A DNA stretch of 64,000 nt. Source: Saccharomycodes ludwigii. Taxonomy: Eukaryota; Ascomycota; Saccharomycetes; Saccharomycodales; Saccharomycodaceae. The stretch's first letter is position 1. Every line of letters starts with the position of its first letter. The stretch covers positions 1,480,501-1,544,500 of the forward strand of contig NC_060200.1 in the NCBI RefSeq assembly GCF_020623625.1, in the 5' to 3' direction. The notes below the pieces were generated by a model, which was not told where the DNA came from, did no database searches, and was given only the letters and a program-made list of their open reading frames with translations. The position numbers were made by a program, and so were the translations under genes. Of this stretch, positions 42,338-52,244 are shown piece by piece.

Positions 42338-44224
42338 CTAATGCCCAACAGCAAAGTCAATTGGGATTCTTTTGACCTTGTTTTCGTAAGGTCCAAACGA
42401 TATTTCAATTAGTTCGTCTCTTGTAAAATCAAGGGTTGGTATTTCAAAACTTGAGCTAGCCATCAAGTAACCATACAATACTCTCAACGTAGTTTCATGA
42501 CCAATAATCAAGATATCGCCGCACATTCTTTCCATTTCTAACAATAAAGGTTCCATCCTAACTGCCAAGTCATGGTAAGATTCCGCACGAGGATAACGAT
42601 GATGATATGGATCTCTTAAATGTTCTTTATATTCATTAGGAAATTTTTCCTTAATTTCTTCATCTTTCATATCAGCAACTAAACCTGGATGTAATTGTTG
42701 TAATTGACTTCTAATACGAACTTTAATCCCCATGTTTTGGAAAAATTTTGCAGTATCATAAGTTCTTTTCCTAGGAGCAGTCCAAACGACAAACGAATCC
42801 TCGTCAGACCCGTCACCATACGGCAACTGTTTGAATTCAGCTTTGCCCTCCGAAATTGAACGATTAAGTGTAGCTGCAGTTGGTATTAGCGGTGTATGTT
42901 CTCTCGAACGAGTATTGCTAGATGCAGCATCCACCTCAACAGGGTTAGTGCTAAATTGGTTAAGTGGTAAAGAGAGTGAGGAATTCGTAGAAATAACACT
43001 ACTACCACTACTGTTAGTACCACTACCAATAGTATTACCAGTATCAGAACAATCGGTGTTACTAGAATTTTTTTCCATTCTATTTAAATTAATTCTCTTC
43101 AGGACTAATTCGGTTAGAGCTTTTGAATAAGCTACACCCTCATCATTTAAAACCTCATCATCTATATACTTATCATTGTCACTCGTACCACATCTACTAA
43201 AGTACACTTTACCCTTTTTTTCTTTCAGATTCATTAAGAAAAACACAATTTTATTAATCAAATAACCATAATTGTTATGATTAACCATTAACTTTTCGCC
43301 AAAGTTTATATACTTCACAAAACTCAAGTCCTCCTTTGATGTCATTTCCTTATACAATGGCTTATTGATGTTGATTCTATTCATGTAATCCTTCTTAGCT
43401 TCTTGTTTGTTCCAATTTTTATAATCAGGAGAACAAACCGCCATTTCCACATTGTGCTCTAATAGTTTGGGGTCATTAACCACACTTTCAATAAACAAAA
43501 CTTTGATATTCATTTCCTTAAATTTGTCAGATATCTCTTTACGCTCTTGGCTCAAAATATTCAAAGCATCATAGATGGCTAATTGGCCCTTACTTTCGAC
43601 AAAAAAATTGATTAGATCGTTGATACATTTATTGATAATATCACGTCTCATTTTCAAACCAGCATTGCTAGTTGGCAAAGCTCTGAAATAATCATCAGGG
43701 ATACTGTCATAGTTTTTTTGTCTCCTATATTCAGAAACATGGAAGGCTTGGGTCTTGACACCTAACCATCTTGTATATCTTGTAATTGCTACCGAAAGCA
43801 TTGTCTTGGAAGTAGCGGGTAAGCCAACCAAAACAATCAAAATTTTCCCAGCATGAAATAGTCTACCGCTTTCAGTGGAATACAATTGACCTGGTGAAAT
43901 GGCACTTTCCTTTTGCTCTTTATGAACACCATCTTTACCGCTCTCCCACTTTTTATTATGTTTTTGCTGATTCCAAATCCTTGCATTATCATTTTCCAAA
44001 ACCAAATCCTTATTTATATAATTCAAAGAAATTGGTGTCTTAGTTGTTGAACTTTGCAAAATAGCTTCATTATCTGTGGGCTCTAAAATATTCCAGCGTT
44101 TAGTTTTTCTAGCCATATGGTTACCAATTTTTGATGTTTTTGGTTTCAATAATTGTGATCCCAAACCATTTATTAACTCTTCTGTATCGAAGGTATTGTC
44201 ATAGGGATTTCCTGTTGCACTCAT
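42338..44224 (-). CDS. YLR345W-like 6-phosphofructo-2-kinase/fructose-2,6-bisphosphatase homologue, phosphatase site altered
   Basis: The protein is 628 aa. The kinase half has a P-loop GLPATSKT at 134-141 (bifunctional enzymes usually have GLPARGKT) and YDALNIL where FDATN is usual. The phosphatase half is joined by a Ser/Asn-rich insert of about 100 residues. It keeps HPGLVADM, RYPRAESYHDL and LIIGHETTLR. The catalytic His of the RHG motif is replaced by Cys (R344-C345-G346). The phosphatase therefore probably does not form the usual phosphohistidine, and kinase activity is also uncertain. S. cerevisiae YLR345W, of unknown function, is the likely orthologue: it lies beside RPL26A (YLR344W), and this gene lies beside RPL26. 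It is not Pfk26 or Fbp26 by context. Confidence 0.85.
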   Translation of the reverse strand: MSATGNPYDNTFDTEELINGLGSQLLKPKTSKIGNHMARKTKRWNILEPTDNEAILQSSTTKTPISLNYINKDLVLENDNARIWNQQKHNKKWESGKDGVHKEQKESAISPGQLYSTESGRLFHAGKILIVLVGLPATSKTMLSVAITRYTRWLGVKTQAFHVSEYRRQKNYDSIPDDYFRALPTSNAGLKMRRDIINKCINDLINFFVESKGQLAIYDALNILSQERKEISDKFKEMNIKVLFIESVVNDPKLLEHNVEMAVCSPDYKNWNKQEAKKDYMNRININKPLYKEMTSKEDLSFVKYINFGEKLMVNHNNYGYLINKIVFFLMNLKEKKGKVYFSRCGTSDNDKYIDDEVLNDEGVAYSKALTELVLKRINLNRMEKNSSNTDCSDTGNTIGSGTNSSGSSVISTNSSLSLPLNQFSTNPVEVDAASSNTRSREHTPLIPTAATLNRSISEGKAEFKQLPYGDGSDEDSFVVWTAPRKRTYDTAKFFQNMGIKVRIRSQLQQLHPGLVADMKDEEIKEKFPNEYKEHLRDPYHHRYPRAESYHDLAVRMEPLLLEMERMCGDILIIGHETTLRVLYGYLMASSSFEIPTLDFTRDELIEISFGPYENKVKRIPIDFAVGH

Positions 44225-44905
44225 TATTAGATCGAACTGATTTATATATATATATATATATTACTATTATTGGTTTGTTGTTAAGATATTTAAACAAAAT
44301 ATTTTAGTGGTGTAATATAACATGAGTCATATCTTTACAGTATATATTTATATGGAACATTTTGAGTAAATTAAAATACGGAACAATAAATAATAAATTA
44401 TTAAATAATGGGAGGGGAAGGGGGGAAAGGATGAAATGCAAATAAATAAAAAGGAGTAATTAAAACTACGATTTTTATGTATGTGTGGGGGGAAGCAAAG
44501 GGTAAAAACATAACCAAAAAAAGAGAGAAAAAATTATTTTCAAATGACACTAAAAATTGATTTCCTTTTCTTTTCTTTTTCTTTGGTTAAGAAATGCATA
44601 GAAACCACATTATTATTAAGCCAATGTTACCACAAACAATAAATTCCCTTTCTTCCTTTCGTCCCTTTCAAGAAGTATTAAAGAAAGTAGAAAAAATAAA
44701 AATAAAAATAAAAACCAGCACAATACGCATGCTATAAACAAAAGCAATATCTTAATAATCCATTTCCTCAACTAAATAAGAAGTGACAAAATTACTACAT
44801 ATGTATATATTTAATACACTACATATATATATATATATATATATTTTTTTTTTTTCTAAAAGTGACAAAACAATGAAAACAAAAGAGCTATTTTGTTTCT
44901 TAAAT
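44225..44905. other. Upstream region of the PFK26-like gene / RPL26 3' flank
   Basis: It includes an unusual G-rich patch at 44408-44430 and a smaller one near 44484-44503 in an otherwise AT-rich spacer. The first contains two AGGGG pentamers (44413-44417, 44419-44423), the core of a yeast stress-response element. A (TA)n lies near 44824-44842. No gene was seen. Confidence 0.5.
44411..44423. promoter_or_regulatory. Possible stress-response elements (AGGGG x2)
   Basis: Two adjacent AGGGG pentamers about 190 bp upstream of the PFK26-like start. Msn2/4-type factors bind this core in S. cerevisiae. The motif is short and the link is inferred. Confidence 0.3.
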
Positions 44906-46074
44906 CTATTCAGCCTTACCACCCTTTCTAGTAATCAAAGCCTTTCTGTCCTTATCCAAGTGTAACTTGGTAATGACAACCTTAGAAGCATTAATGTTAA
45001 TTGGAATAGAAGCACCATTGGATTTTTCCTTGGTCAATTTGTCAACTTGAATGGCATATTTCAATCTGTAAACAGAAGAAACTTTACCTTCTTGGCCTTT
45101 CTTAGAACCACGGACAACTAAAACTTCATCATCCTTTCTGATTGGTAATGATCTAACGCCAAATTGTTCTCTCAACTCTTTAGACAAAGAGGCAGACATG
45201 ATGGAACGACGTTCAGATGATGGAGCATTAAAGTAAGCCTTTCTAGCCTTTCTTCTGTCACTGGAAACATCTGTATAAACATATTTCAATAATTACAATT
45301 TCACTCCAAATAAAATAAAAAAAAAACATAATCAGATCGCAAAGTAACAGTTTATCTTAAATAAGTTTAACTTAATACCCACTATGATTTTGTTAACAAT
45401 GTACATTTTGAAGCAAAAAAAATTTTTTTTTTAAAAAGTTAGTAAAAATGTTTTTTTGGATGGATTAATATTCAAAAAAGATATATATTCCAGATTAGAA
45501 AAATCATCAGACGGAGTACAAAAATAATATCTTGCCAGCAAAAAAGTTGCTACTAAAATCGAAAACCTCAAATATGAGACAAAAAACAAATAAGCATATA
45601 ACAAAGATCGAATATGTCATTTGCTACAATATAGTAGGGCAAAAATATTGTTATGATATAGCCTGTTTGATTTTATGCCAACATAATAAAATAAATTGTA
45701 ATAGATAAACTACCCTGTTTTTGTATATTGCTGTCAGTTTTTGATGATATATAACACAATATATTGAATCAGCAACAACAGTGACATGTAAAACCTGTTG
45801 TAATAAAAAAAAGTTACACGTCATCATCCACTGTTCATCGGTATTATCCCAGCATTAACACTATAACAACGTTACTTATCATTTCCCCTCCGTTTTAAAA
45901 ATGGTGTCTATATCAAAATTTAGTTTTATTATCATAAAATTTCTATACATTGCTTAGAAGTATCACAATTCCTCCAATCCTTCTGTTAAATCAATAACAC
46001 TTTAATCATTTTTTGAACTTATTTTATTTATTTATTTTCTGTTTTATAAACATACCTAAGGATTGTTTAGCCAT
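44906..46074 (-). CDS. RPL26: Ribosomal protein uL24 (L26), two exons
   Basis: Exon 1 is 46056-46074 (19 nt) and exon 2 is 44906-45270, giving 127 aa, the same as S. cerevisiae Rpl26. The spliced N-terminus [20 protein letters not shown] is the conserved one, and the intron position equals that of S. cerevisiae RPL26A/B. The KOW motif [17 protein letters not shown] is present. It is a 60S protein near the exit tunnel. An unspliced reading that starts in the intron with MKYVYT is wrong. Confidence 0.97.
45271..46055 (-). other. RPL26 intron (785 nt)
   Basis: 5' site GTATGT at 46050-46055 and 3' site CAG at 45271-45273. The only perfect TACTAAC is at 45438-45444, about 165 nt before the acceptor, which is long for yeast. 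The interior contains a weak C/D-box-like pair on the transcribed strand. Confidence 0.9.
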
Positions 46075-46874
46075 TTTGTATCTAGTTTGTTTAGTGGTGG
46101 AATTTCTTCTTTTTTCCCCTTCAAAAAATCTAGAAAAAAAAACTTATTGATAATTAGAAATCAATACCAATATACAAATATCTAGTTTATAATGAAGCTG
46201 CAAACTATTCAACGATAGTCAAAATTTTAAAAAAAAAAAAAAAAAATTGCTTCTAGATTGCTAAGAAAAGATAAATATAAAAAAAAAAAAAAAAAAAAAA
46301 TAAAAAAAAAAAAAATCTGTAGTAAAAATTATTAGGAAAATGTTAACAGAAATTTAATTTCATTTAGGCAGAAAATTTTCAATGAAAAGAAAAAGAAAAA
46401 GGGAAAAAAGTATTAATTTAAACAGATTAAGTTACAGGGGAAAATCCCGCATATGAAAAAACTGCATGTGAGGGGAAAAAAAAAAATCTTTGAATAGAAA
46501 GACTAAGATAATAACCTATCGTATCTGCCAAAAGTTGGGAGAAAAGTAAAAATATTTATATATTACTGGTTATATAACAAATTATAGTTTGTGACTGTTT
46601 TATACTCATACTAAGCAATATATATACCATTTTTATTATTATTCATATTTTTATTTTGGTAAAATATTTGAATTGCTTATTAAATGTAAATAAAAACTGC
46701 TTTATAAAAAGAAAATTATTCATCTTTACTTTTTTATAAAAGATGTACAGATGTTAATTATATACTATGTCACAAATATTTTAATGTTTTTGTTTTAATT
46801 AGCACGTTGCTGTTACATTAATAATATAATTTGTAGGAAAAAAAAAAAAAAATTACTCCTGTCTCCACGTATTT
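46075..46874. other. RPL26 promoter region up to tRNA-Arg
   Basis: AT-rich, with A runs at 46229-46246 and 46280-46315. A T run on the minus strand at about 46838-46852 probably serves as the Pol III terminator for tRNA-Arg. I could not see a clear Rap1-type site. Confidence 0.5.
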
Positions 46875-46946
46875 AGCCCCTCCCGGGATTCGAACCCGGA
46901 TCACATCCACCGGAAGAACGCATGCTAACCATTGCACTAAAAGGGC
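46875..46946 (-). tRNA. tRNA-Arg(CCG)
   Basis: The 72-nt cloverleaf has acceptor GCCCTTT pairing with GAGGGGC, with discriminator T. The D arm is GTGC...GCAT and the anticodon loop is TTCCGGT (anticodon CCG). The T arm is CCGGG-TTCGAAT-CCCGG. There is no intron. The Ty3-like element is inserted 12 bp upstream of its 5' end. Confidence 0.95.
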
Positions 46947-46958
46947 GTGTGTGGAGAG

Positions 46959-47392
46959 TGTTGTAAGGTGAAGTGGGCTAAAGATGTTACTTGGTTAGAC
47001 TCGTTCTAAATCGATCTTTTCTCGTTATTATATTTCTTCTATATATAATATCTAATTACATAAGTCTAAACTAACTTATACAAACAAGGACAATATATCT
47101 ACGAAACCCAAAACTCTTTAGTGAGATGTTGGCTTTATATACTCCTGTTTTCGGTTGTCGACACGACAACTTTTACAACAATTATGACAGCGCATAGCCT
47201 TAGCTTTTCGATGCGTTGTTCTCAACTTCGGTACTGCGGTGTTATAGTAGTATTTGCTTTGCTGGCATAATCACTACTAAGCGTAACATCCACGTACAAG
47301 TCTCTTTACGGATAAATCATAATAACATAGTATCTCACTATTTACGGTTATTAACACGTGATTTATCTTGTTATAAGGTTTACCTTATAACA
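46959..47392 (-). repeat. 3' LTR of the Ty3-like element
   Basis: 434 bp, the same length and apparently the same sequence as the 5' LTR. The last bases of pol run into it. Confidence 0.95.
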
Positions 47393-50300
47393 TCTTCCCC
47401 CCTCTCGTCAGATACGGACTGCTTATACAACTGTTCAAAATTATTTATCAGAGAGCGGCGTCTCAGCAGTGGAAGCGACTTAAACATTTTTAACGGAACA
47501 GCGGCAGTCAGACGAGGGTCTACGTGGGCAAATTTACAATAGACTATACCTTCAGACGGTGCAAAACCTATTACACTAGAGATATTTTCGAGCCTATTCC
47601 TTAACTCAGTTTCAGAACGAGGTAGTTCCTTTACATACCTTTCTGAGTCGAACTGATATTTCTTTATCCATCTTACGTTGATCACTCTATGCTTTTTGGA
47701 AGTCTTCGGTAAGTCGACCTCATATGCATTTTCATTTATTACCTTAACAATCTTAAACGGGCCTAAGAATATCGGTTGTAATTTAATGTAACGGCCTCCA
47801 GTGAAATAAGCGTCTCTATGTACCAGAACATAGTCACCTACAGCGAACTTCTCTTCCCTTCTCCCAGGATTAACGGCAACTTCCATGTTGACCTGGTTTT
47901 CTTTGAGGAAATCTTTTGTACGGAGCGTGATAGCTCTAAGCGACTGGATCAAATCTACAGCCGAGAAGTTCCTTGCGGCTGTTAACGAGGTACTATCTAA
48001 TAACGGTTCATTTGGTACATAGCCCAAATCCACTAAAAACGGGGCGGCTTTGACGGCAGAGTGATATGTAGAATTATATACAAATTCTACTTGGGGTAAC
48101 AATACATCCCAACGGCCCTGCTCTAGCCCGGCATATGATCGTAACAGTTGTGTCAATGTTTTAATAGTTCTTTCACTCTGTCCATCGGACTCAGGGTGAT
48201 TCGAAGAACTCATACACAGTTTAATACCTAGTCGTTCTGTAAGTTCTCTGTATGCGTTACCAGTAAATCTAACATCTCTATCACTAACGATCCTCTTCGG
48301 GAAACCGTGATAACAAAATACAAATTGAAATAACAAATTAATAGTGTATTCTTGAGATAACTCTTTATTACATGCAACAAAGTGAGCACGTTTACTGAAA
48401 CGGTCCACTACAACCAGTATCATGTCTTTACCACTTACTGTCGGTGGTAAACCGGACACAAAATCAATGGATATATCTGTCCATCTTCCTTCAGGGACCT
48501 CTAACGGTTTCAGTAAACCATATTGTCTATTACGGTGAAACTTAAACACTTGACAATTCGGGCAACTTGCGACATACTTTTGAACTTCATGATCTTGACG
48601 TGGCCAATAATACGATTCGGTGACTTTCTGCAACGTGACATTATAACCAAAATGTCCACCAAATAGACCATGATCATGGTAGGTATTCAACACCAACTGT
48701 ACCTTACTACGAGGGACTATGTATCTATCTTTCCAATACAACAAATCCTCCTCTAGACGGATCATTTTTCGAAACGCATTTGACAATCTATAGCGTTTAA
48801 TGATCTTATTAAAATAACTTGTATCCGCTTTGCTAACTCGTATCTTCCCAAGATACTCATCTGGATTCAGAGATACTAACAGAGCAGCACAATACGGATC
48901 TTCCTCATAATCATTCTTCCATTCACACGGATCAATGGATACGAGCTCATCAATAACATTGATTTCATACGGAGCTCTTGATATTGCATCAGCAACGACA
49001 TTGTCATGACCTTTAACATACTGTAATTCGAAATCATATTCGGACAATGTATCTAACCAACGGGCAATTCTTGTGCCTGGTTCTTTTGTTGTTTTCAACG
49101 ACAGTAAACTTATATGATCGGTTCTCAACACGAATCGTTTACCATGCAACAAGTACTTAAAATGTTCTAGTGCCGAAATAATTCCTAATAATTCTAGTTC
49201 TCCGGCGGGGTATCTCTGTTGAGCACCTTGTAGAGATTTAGAGAAATAGGATACGGTACCAACTGGGTTCTTATTTTCGTCCAGTTCTTCTAACACAGCA
49301 CCAACACCATATTTACAAGCATCTGTAGTTAATCTGTAACTAGCTGTAACGTCAAATGGTATCAACACGGGCTGTTCCTGTAACGCTCTTTTTAATGACT
49401 TCAGTGCTTTATCTTGTGTTACTCCCCACGTTGCTTCTCCGGAAATAAACGTATTAATCGGGCGTGCAATAATGGAGCAACCTTTTATAAATCTTCTGTA
49501 ATAATTTACCATGCCTAAAAAACGTTGTGCTTCCTTAACGGACCTTGGGGTCGGAAACGCACAAATGGCATCAGTTTTACCTTGTAATGGTTCAATCTTA
49601 CCAGCACTAATTTGGTACCCTAGAAACTCAACGGACGATTGAAGGAAATGACACTTCTTCAATTTAGCTATTAAGCCTTCAGACTTCAGGCGATCTAGAA
49701 CAACGTCTAGATGATTTAGATGTTCTTCTTTTGACTTTGAGAACACTAGAATGTCATCTAAATAGACACCAACAAATACTAGATCACGGAACAACTCAGC
49801 CATATAACGTGCAAATGTGCTCGGAGCGTTCACCAGACCGAATGGCATCACTTTATATTCATATTTTGCAGTGGGTGTCACAAACGCGGTCTTATATTGG
49901 TCTTCGGATCTAACCGGTATTTGATGATAACCTGAGTGCAAGTCTAACGTCGAGAATATGGTAGCTTTACCAATTCTACTCAACAAGCTATCTATACGGG
50001 GTAACGGGAATGGATCTTTGACGGTGATCGCATTCAACTTTCTGTAATCAACACACATCCTGTAGCTATTATCTTTCTTCTTAACCAATACAATTGGCGA
50101 GCTACACGGGGATTTTGACGGTGTGATGAAGTTCTTTTCTAACAAGTCATTAATCAAGTCGTTAACAATACTTTCATTTTTCGGTGTCAACCTATACGGA
50201 CTTATTCGAGGAAGTCTACCATCAGGCGCCAGAACAATCTCATGTTCAACCTTCCTATCCTGTATTTTCGAGGGACACAATTCATTGGATACAGTACTCT

Positions 50301-51180
50301 TGTACTTCAATCTCAAGGATTTCGGCAACAGTTCAAACGTGTTACAATCCTTTTTCGGAGATTCACTAACGGAAATAACAAATATTTCATCTTCTTCTTT
50401 AAAATACCTAGACGGATTATCTACGTAATCAATAGGTAATATACTGTCATACGGAACCAATACATTTTCGGGTTCGACAGTTTCTCCCAGGTGTAGTAAC
50501 TTCGGGTAAGACCTTAAAACAGGGTCACCAATAATAATCTTCTGCGAGACGGCAGCAGTAACGTAAGCATCAAACTTATACTTTATATTTTCAATCGACA
50601 TAACAATACTAGTCGCAACACTTGATGTGGCTGTTTCAGCGGAGACAGCGCCATAAAAAGTGAACGGCGGAGCTGAATACGTTTCTAATTTCAACTCTGA
50701 GACCACTGAACGATTCACAAATGTAGTCGGTGAACCAGTGTCTAACAATACTAGCATTTCTTTATTATTTACTACACCCTTAACTTCTCTTTTACAACCA
50801 ACCAATGGTTTCTTTTCAATTAACGGATAAATTTCGAATTTCGGTAACTTTACAAATTCGCGTTTATCATCACTCACAGATACTTCTGGACACTTTTTTT
50901 TCTTTTTTTCTGTTTTTTCCTCTTTTTTCTCTTTTTTCTCATTTTTCTCTTTTTTTCTATTTTTATGTTTTTTATACTTATATTCACTATAACTATTCAT
51001 ACTCTCAGTAGTTCTTCTGGGAACATTCCTTGGAGCTATGTCCGCCTTTCTTGCATCTAAAGCACAAACCCAACCTAAGACAATCTGATCTAGACATGGT
51101 TTTACGTGCCATCGGCCTAAATCTATTATTGTTAGCGTTATTCGGGGTATAGTTATATTGACGAGATCTCCGGCTATCAC
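47380..51180 (-). CDS. Ty3-like pol: protease, reverse transcriptase, RNase H, integrase
   Basis: The open frame is 1266 codons. The aspartic protease has LLDTGSPTTF. Reverse transcriptase has the YLDDILVFS active site, and RNase H the TTDACKYGVGAVL segment. Integrase has an HHCC zinc region (CPNCQVF) and a catalytic core around VDRFSKRAHF. The early part of the frame overlaps gag. The two frames are offset by +1, the arrangement in which Ty3 makes its Gag-Pol by programmed frameshifting. No host function is implied. Confidence 0.93.
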   Translation of the reverse strand: MIAGDLVNITIPRITLTIIDLGRWHVKPCLDQIVLGWVCALDARKADIAPRNVPRRTTESMNSYSEYKYKKHKNRKKEKNEKKEKKEEKTEKKKKKCPEVSVSDDKREFVKLPKFEIYPLIEKKPLVGCKREVKGVVNNKEMLVLLDTGSPTTFVNRSVVSELKLETYSAPPFTFYGAVSAETATSSVATSIVMSIENIKYKFDAYVTAAVSQKIIIGDPVLRSYPKLLHLGETVEPENVLVPYDSILPIDYVDNPSRYFKEEDEIFVISVSESPKKDCNTFELLPKSLRLKYKSTVSNELCPSKIQDRKVEHEIVLAPDGRLPRISPYRLTPKNESIVNDLINDLLEKNFITPSKSPCSSPIVLVKKKDNSYRMCVDYRKLNAITVKDPFPLPRIDSLLSRIGKATIFSTLDLHSGYHQIPVRSEDQYKTAFVTPTAKYEYKVMPFGLVNAPSTFARYMAELFRDLVFVGVYLDDILVFSKSKEEHLNHLDVVLDRLKSEGLIAKLKKCHFLQSSVEFLGYQISAGKIEPLQGKTDAICAFPTPRSVKEAQRFLGMVNYYRRFIKGCSIIARPINTFISGEATWGVTQDKALKSLKRALQEQPVLIPFDVTASYRLTTDACKYGVGAVLEELDENKNPVGTVSYFSKSLQGAQQRYPAGELELLGIISALEHFKYLLHGKRFVLRTDHISLLSLKTTKEPGTRIARWLDTLSEYDFELQYVKGHDNVVADAISRAPYEINVIDELVSIDPCEWKNDYEEDPYCAALLVSLNPDEYLGKIRVSKADTSYFNKIIKRYRLSNAFRKMIRLEEDLLYWKDRYIVPRSKVQLVLNTYHDHGLFGGHFGYNVTLQKVTESYYWPRQDHEVQKYVASCPNCQVFKFHRNRQYGLLKPLEVPEGRWTDISIDFVSGLPPTVSGKDMILVVVDRFSKRAHFVACNKELSQEYTINLLFQFVFCYHGFPKRIVSDRDVRFTGNAYRELTERLGIKLCMSSSNHPESDGQSERTIKTLTQLLRSYAGLEQGRWDVLLPQVEFVYNSTYHSAVKAAPFLVDLGYVPNEPLLDSTSLTAARNFSAVDLIQSLRAITLRTKDFLKENQVNMEVAVNPGRREEKFAVGDYVLVHRDAYFTGGRYIKLQPIFLGPFKIVKVINENAYEVDLPKTSKKHRVINVRWIKKYQFDSERYVKELPRSETELRNRLENISSVIGFAPSEGIVYCKFAHVDPRLTAAVPLKMFKSLPLLRRRSLINNFEQLYKQSVSDERGEDVIR
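47393..47406 (-). other. Polypurine tract of the Ty3-like element
   Basis: A 14-nt purine run on the minus strand (GAGAGGGGGGAAGA) directly before the 3' LTR, where plus-strand DNA synthesis starts in this family. Confidence 0.85.
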
Positions 51181-51790
51181 TTATAGCGTCGAGTTCCATG
51201 GCGTCTGGGTCCATTATCCGGGAACTATTGAGATCAGGAAACGGTTCCTTATACGACTTCATGTTGATCATCACATGCTTCCAAGCCGTCTCCATCGCTT
51301 CCTGCAACGAGTCGGGTTTGACCACTCGTACATATTGTACGACATTCGGTGGTAAACCATATAAGTACTGATCGATTTTGGCATTTTCGGACCAATACGC
51401 ATCAGGTAGCAAATCCACCAATCGAAAGTAACGGTCGCTATACTCTTCAATTGGTACCTGGCGGGTCATGCGTAACTCTCGAATCTTCTGTACGAGGTAG
51501 AACGAGTCAGCTGCGCCTTGAAAATGGTTCTTGAAATCCACTACAAAGTTGTCATAGGTAAGGCCTTCAAAGCCATTATTCGTACCATACGAGACAAACC
51601 AACGTGCAGCAGGTCCTGTCAAGGAACGTCCAAGCGTTGCGATCTTCGTAGCTTCATTTTCAATGTTCCTAGTGGCAATCTGGATGTGAACTGTAGCTAG
51701 AAAATCTGATATTTCATAGATATCTTTCCTTCCATCGAAAGAACGTGGTGTATTCAACTTGATATCGTTATCTAAATTATCTAAATACAT
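51005..51790 (-). CDS. Ty3-like gag (capsid and nucleocapsid)
   Basis: 261 codons, close to Ty3 Gag length. The retrotransposon capsid region has FVSYGTNNGFEG and YSDRYFRLVDLL. One CCHC zinc knuckle, CFRCKKGGHSSKEC, lies near the C-terminus. The ATG lies directly after the primer-binding site. Confidence 0.93.
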   Translation of the reverse strand: MYLDNLDNDIKLNTPRSFDGRKDIYEISDFLATVHIQIATRNIENEATKIATLGRSLTGPAARWFVSYGTNNGFEGLTYDNFVVDFKNHFQGAADSFYLVQKIRELRMTRQVPIEEYSDRYFRLVDLLPDAYWSENAKIDQYLYGLPPNVVQYVRVVKPDSLQEAMETAWKHVMINMKSYKEPFPDLNSSRIMDPDAMELDAISDSRRSRQYNYTPNNANNNRFRPMARKTMSRSDCLRLGLCFRCKKGGHSSKECSQKNY

Positions 51791-51803
51791 AGCGGCGCTA
51801 CCA
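51791..51803 (-). other. Primer-binding site (initiator tRNA-Met)
   Basis: TGGTAGCGCCGCT on the minus strand is the complement of the 3' end of yeast initiator tRNA-Met, including CCA. It is 2 nt from the 5' LTR and directly before gag. Ty3 uses the same primer. Confidence 0.93.
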
Positions 51804-51805
51804 GA

Positions 51806-52239
51806 TGTTGTAAGGTGAAGTGGGCTAAAGATGTTACTTGGTTAGACTCGTTCTAAATCGATCTTTTCTCGTTATTATATTTCTTCTATATATAATATCT
51901 AATTACATAAGTCTAAACTAACTTATACAAACAAGGACAATATATCTACGAAACCCAAAACTCTTTAGTGAGATGTTGGCTTTATATACTCCTGTTTTCG
52001 GTTGTCGACACGACAACTTTTACAACAATTATGACAGCGCATAGCCTTAGCTTTTCGATGCGTTGTTCTCAACTTCGGTACTGCGGTGTTATAGTAGTAT
52101 TTGCTTTGCTGGCATAATCACTACTAAGCGTAACATCCACGTACAAGTCTCTTTACGGATAAATCATAATAACATAGTATCTCACTATTTACGGTTATTA
52201 ACACGTGATTTATCTTGTTATAAGGTTTACCTTATAACA
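51806..52239 (-). repeat. 5' LTR of the Ty3-like element
   Basis: 434 bp, TGTT...AACA ends, flanked outside by the GAGAG duplication at 52240-52244. Confidence 0.95.
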
Positions 52240-52244
52240 GAGAG

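Larger units (their letters stand above)
46959..52239 (-). mobile_element. Ty3/gypsy-like LTR retrotransposon, looks whole
   Basis: The element is 5281 bp, reading on the minus strand. It has two 434-bp LTRs that look identical by eye, ends TGTT...AACA, and a perfect 5-bp target duplication GAGAG (46954-46958 and 52240-52244). Next to the 5' LTR is a primer-binding site of 13 nt matching the initiator tRNA-Met 3' end. A purine-rich tract lies beside the 3' LTR. It has a gag and an overlapping pol, and the domain order protease-RT-RNase H-integrase marks Metaviridae. It sits just upstream of tRNA-Arg, the target preference known for Ty3. I see no obvious break. The identical LTRs point to a recent insertion. 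Confidence 0.96.

Noticed and set aside
45271-45289. RPL26 N-terminus MKYVYT
   Set aside because: It is translation of intron sequence. The spliced MAKQSL start is conserved.
47216-47542. Plus-strand frames in the LTRs (also 52063-52254)
   Set aside because: They are identical in both LTRs because the LTRs are repeats. They run against the element and have no family match.
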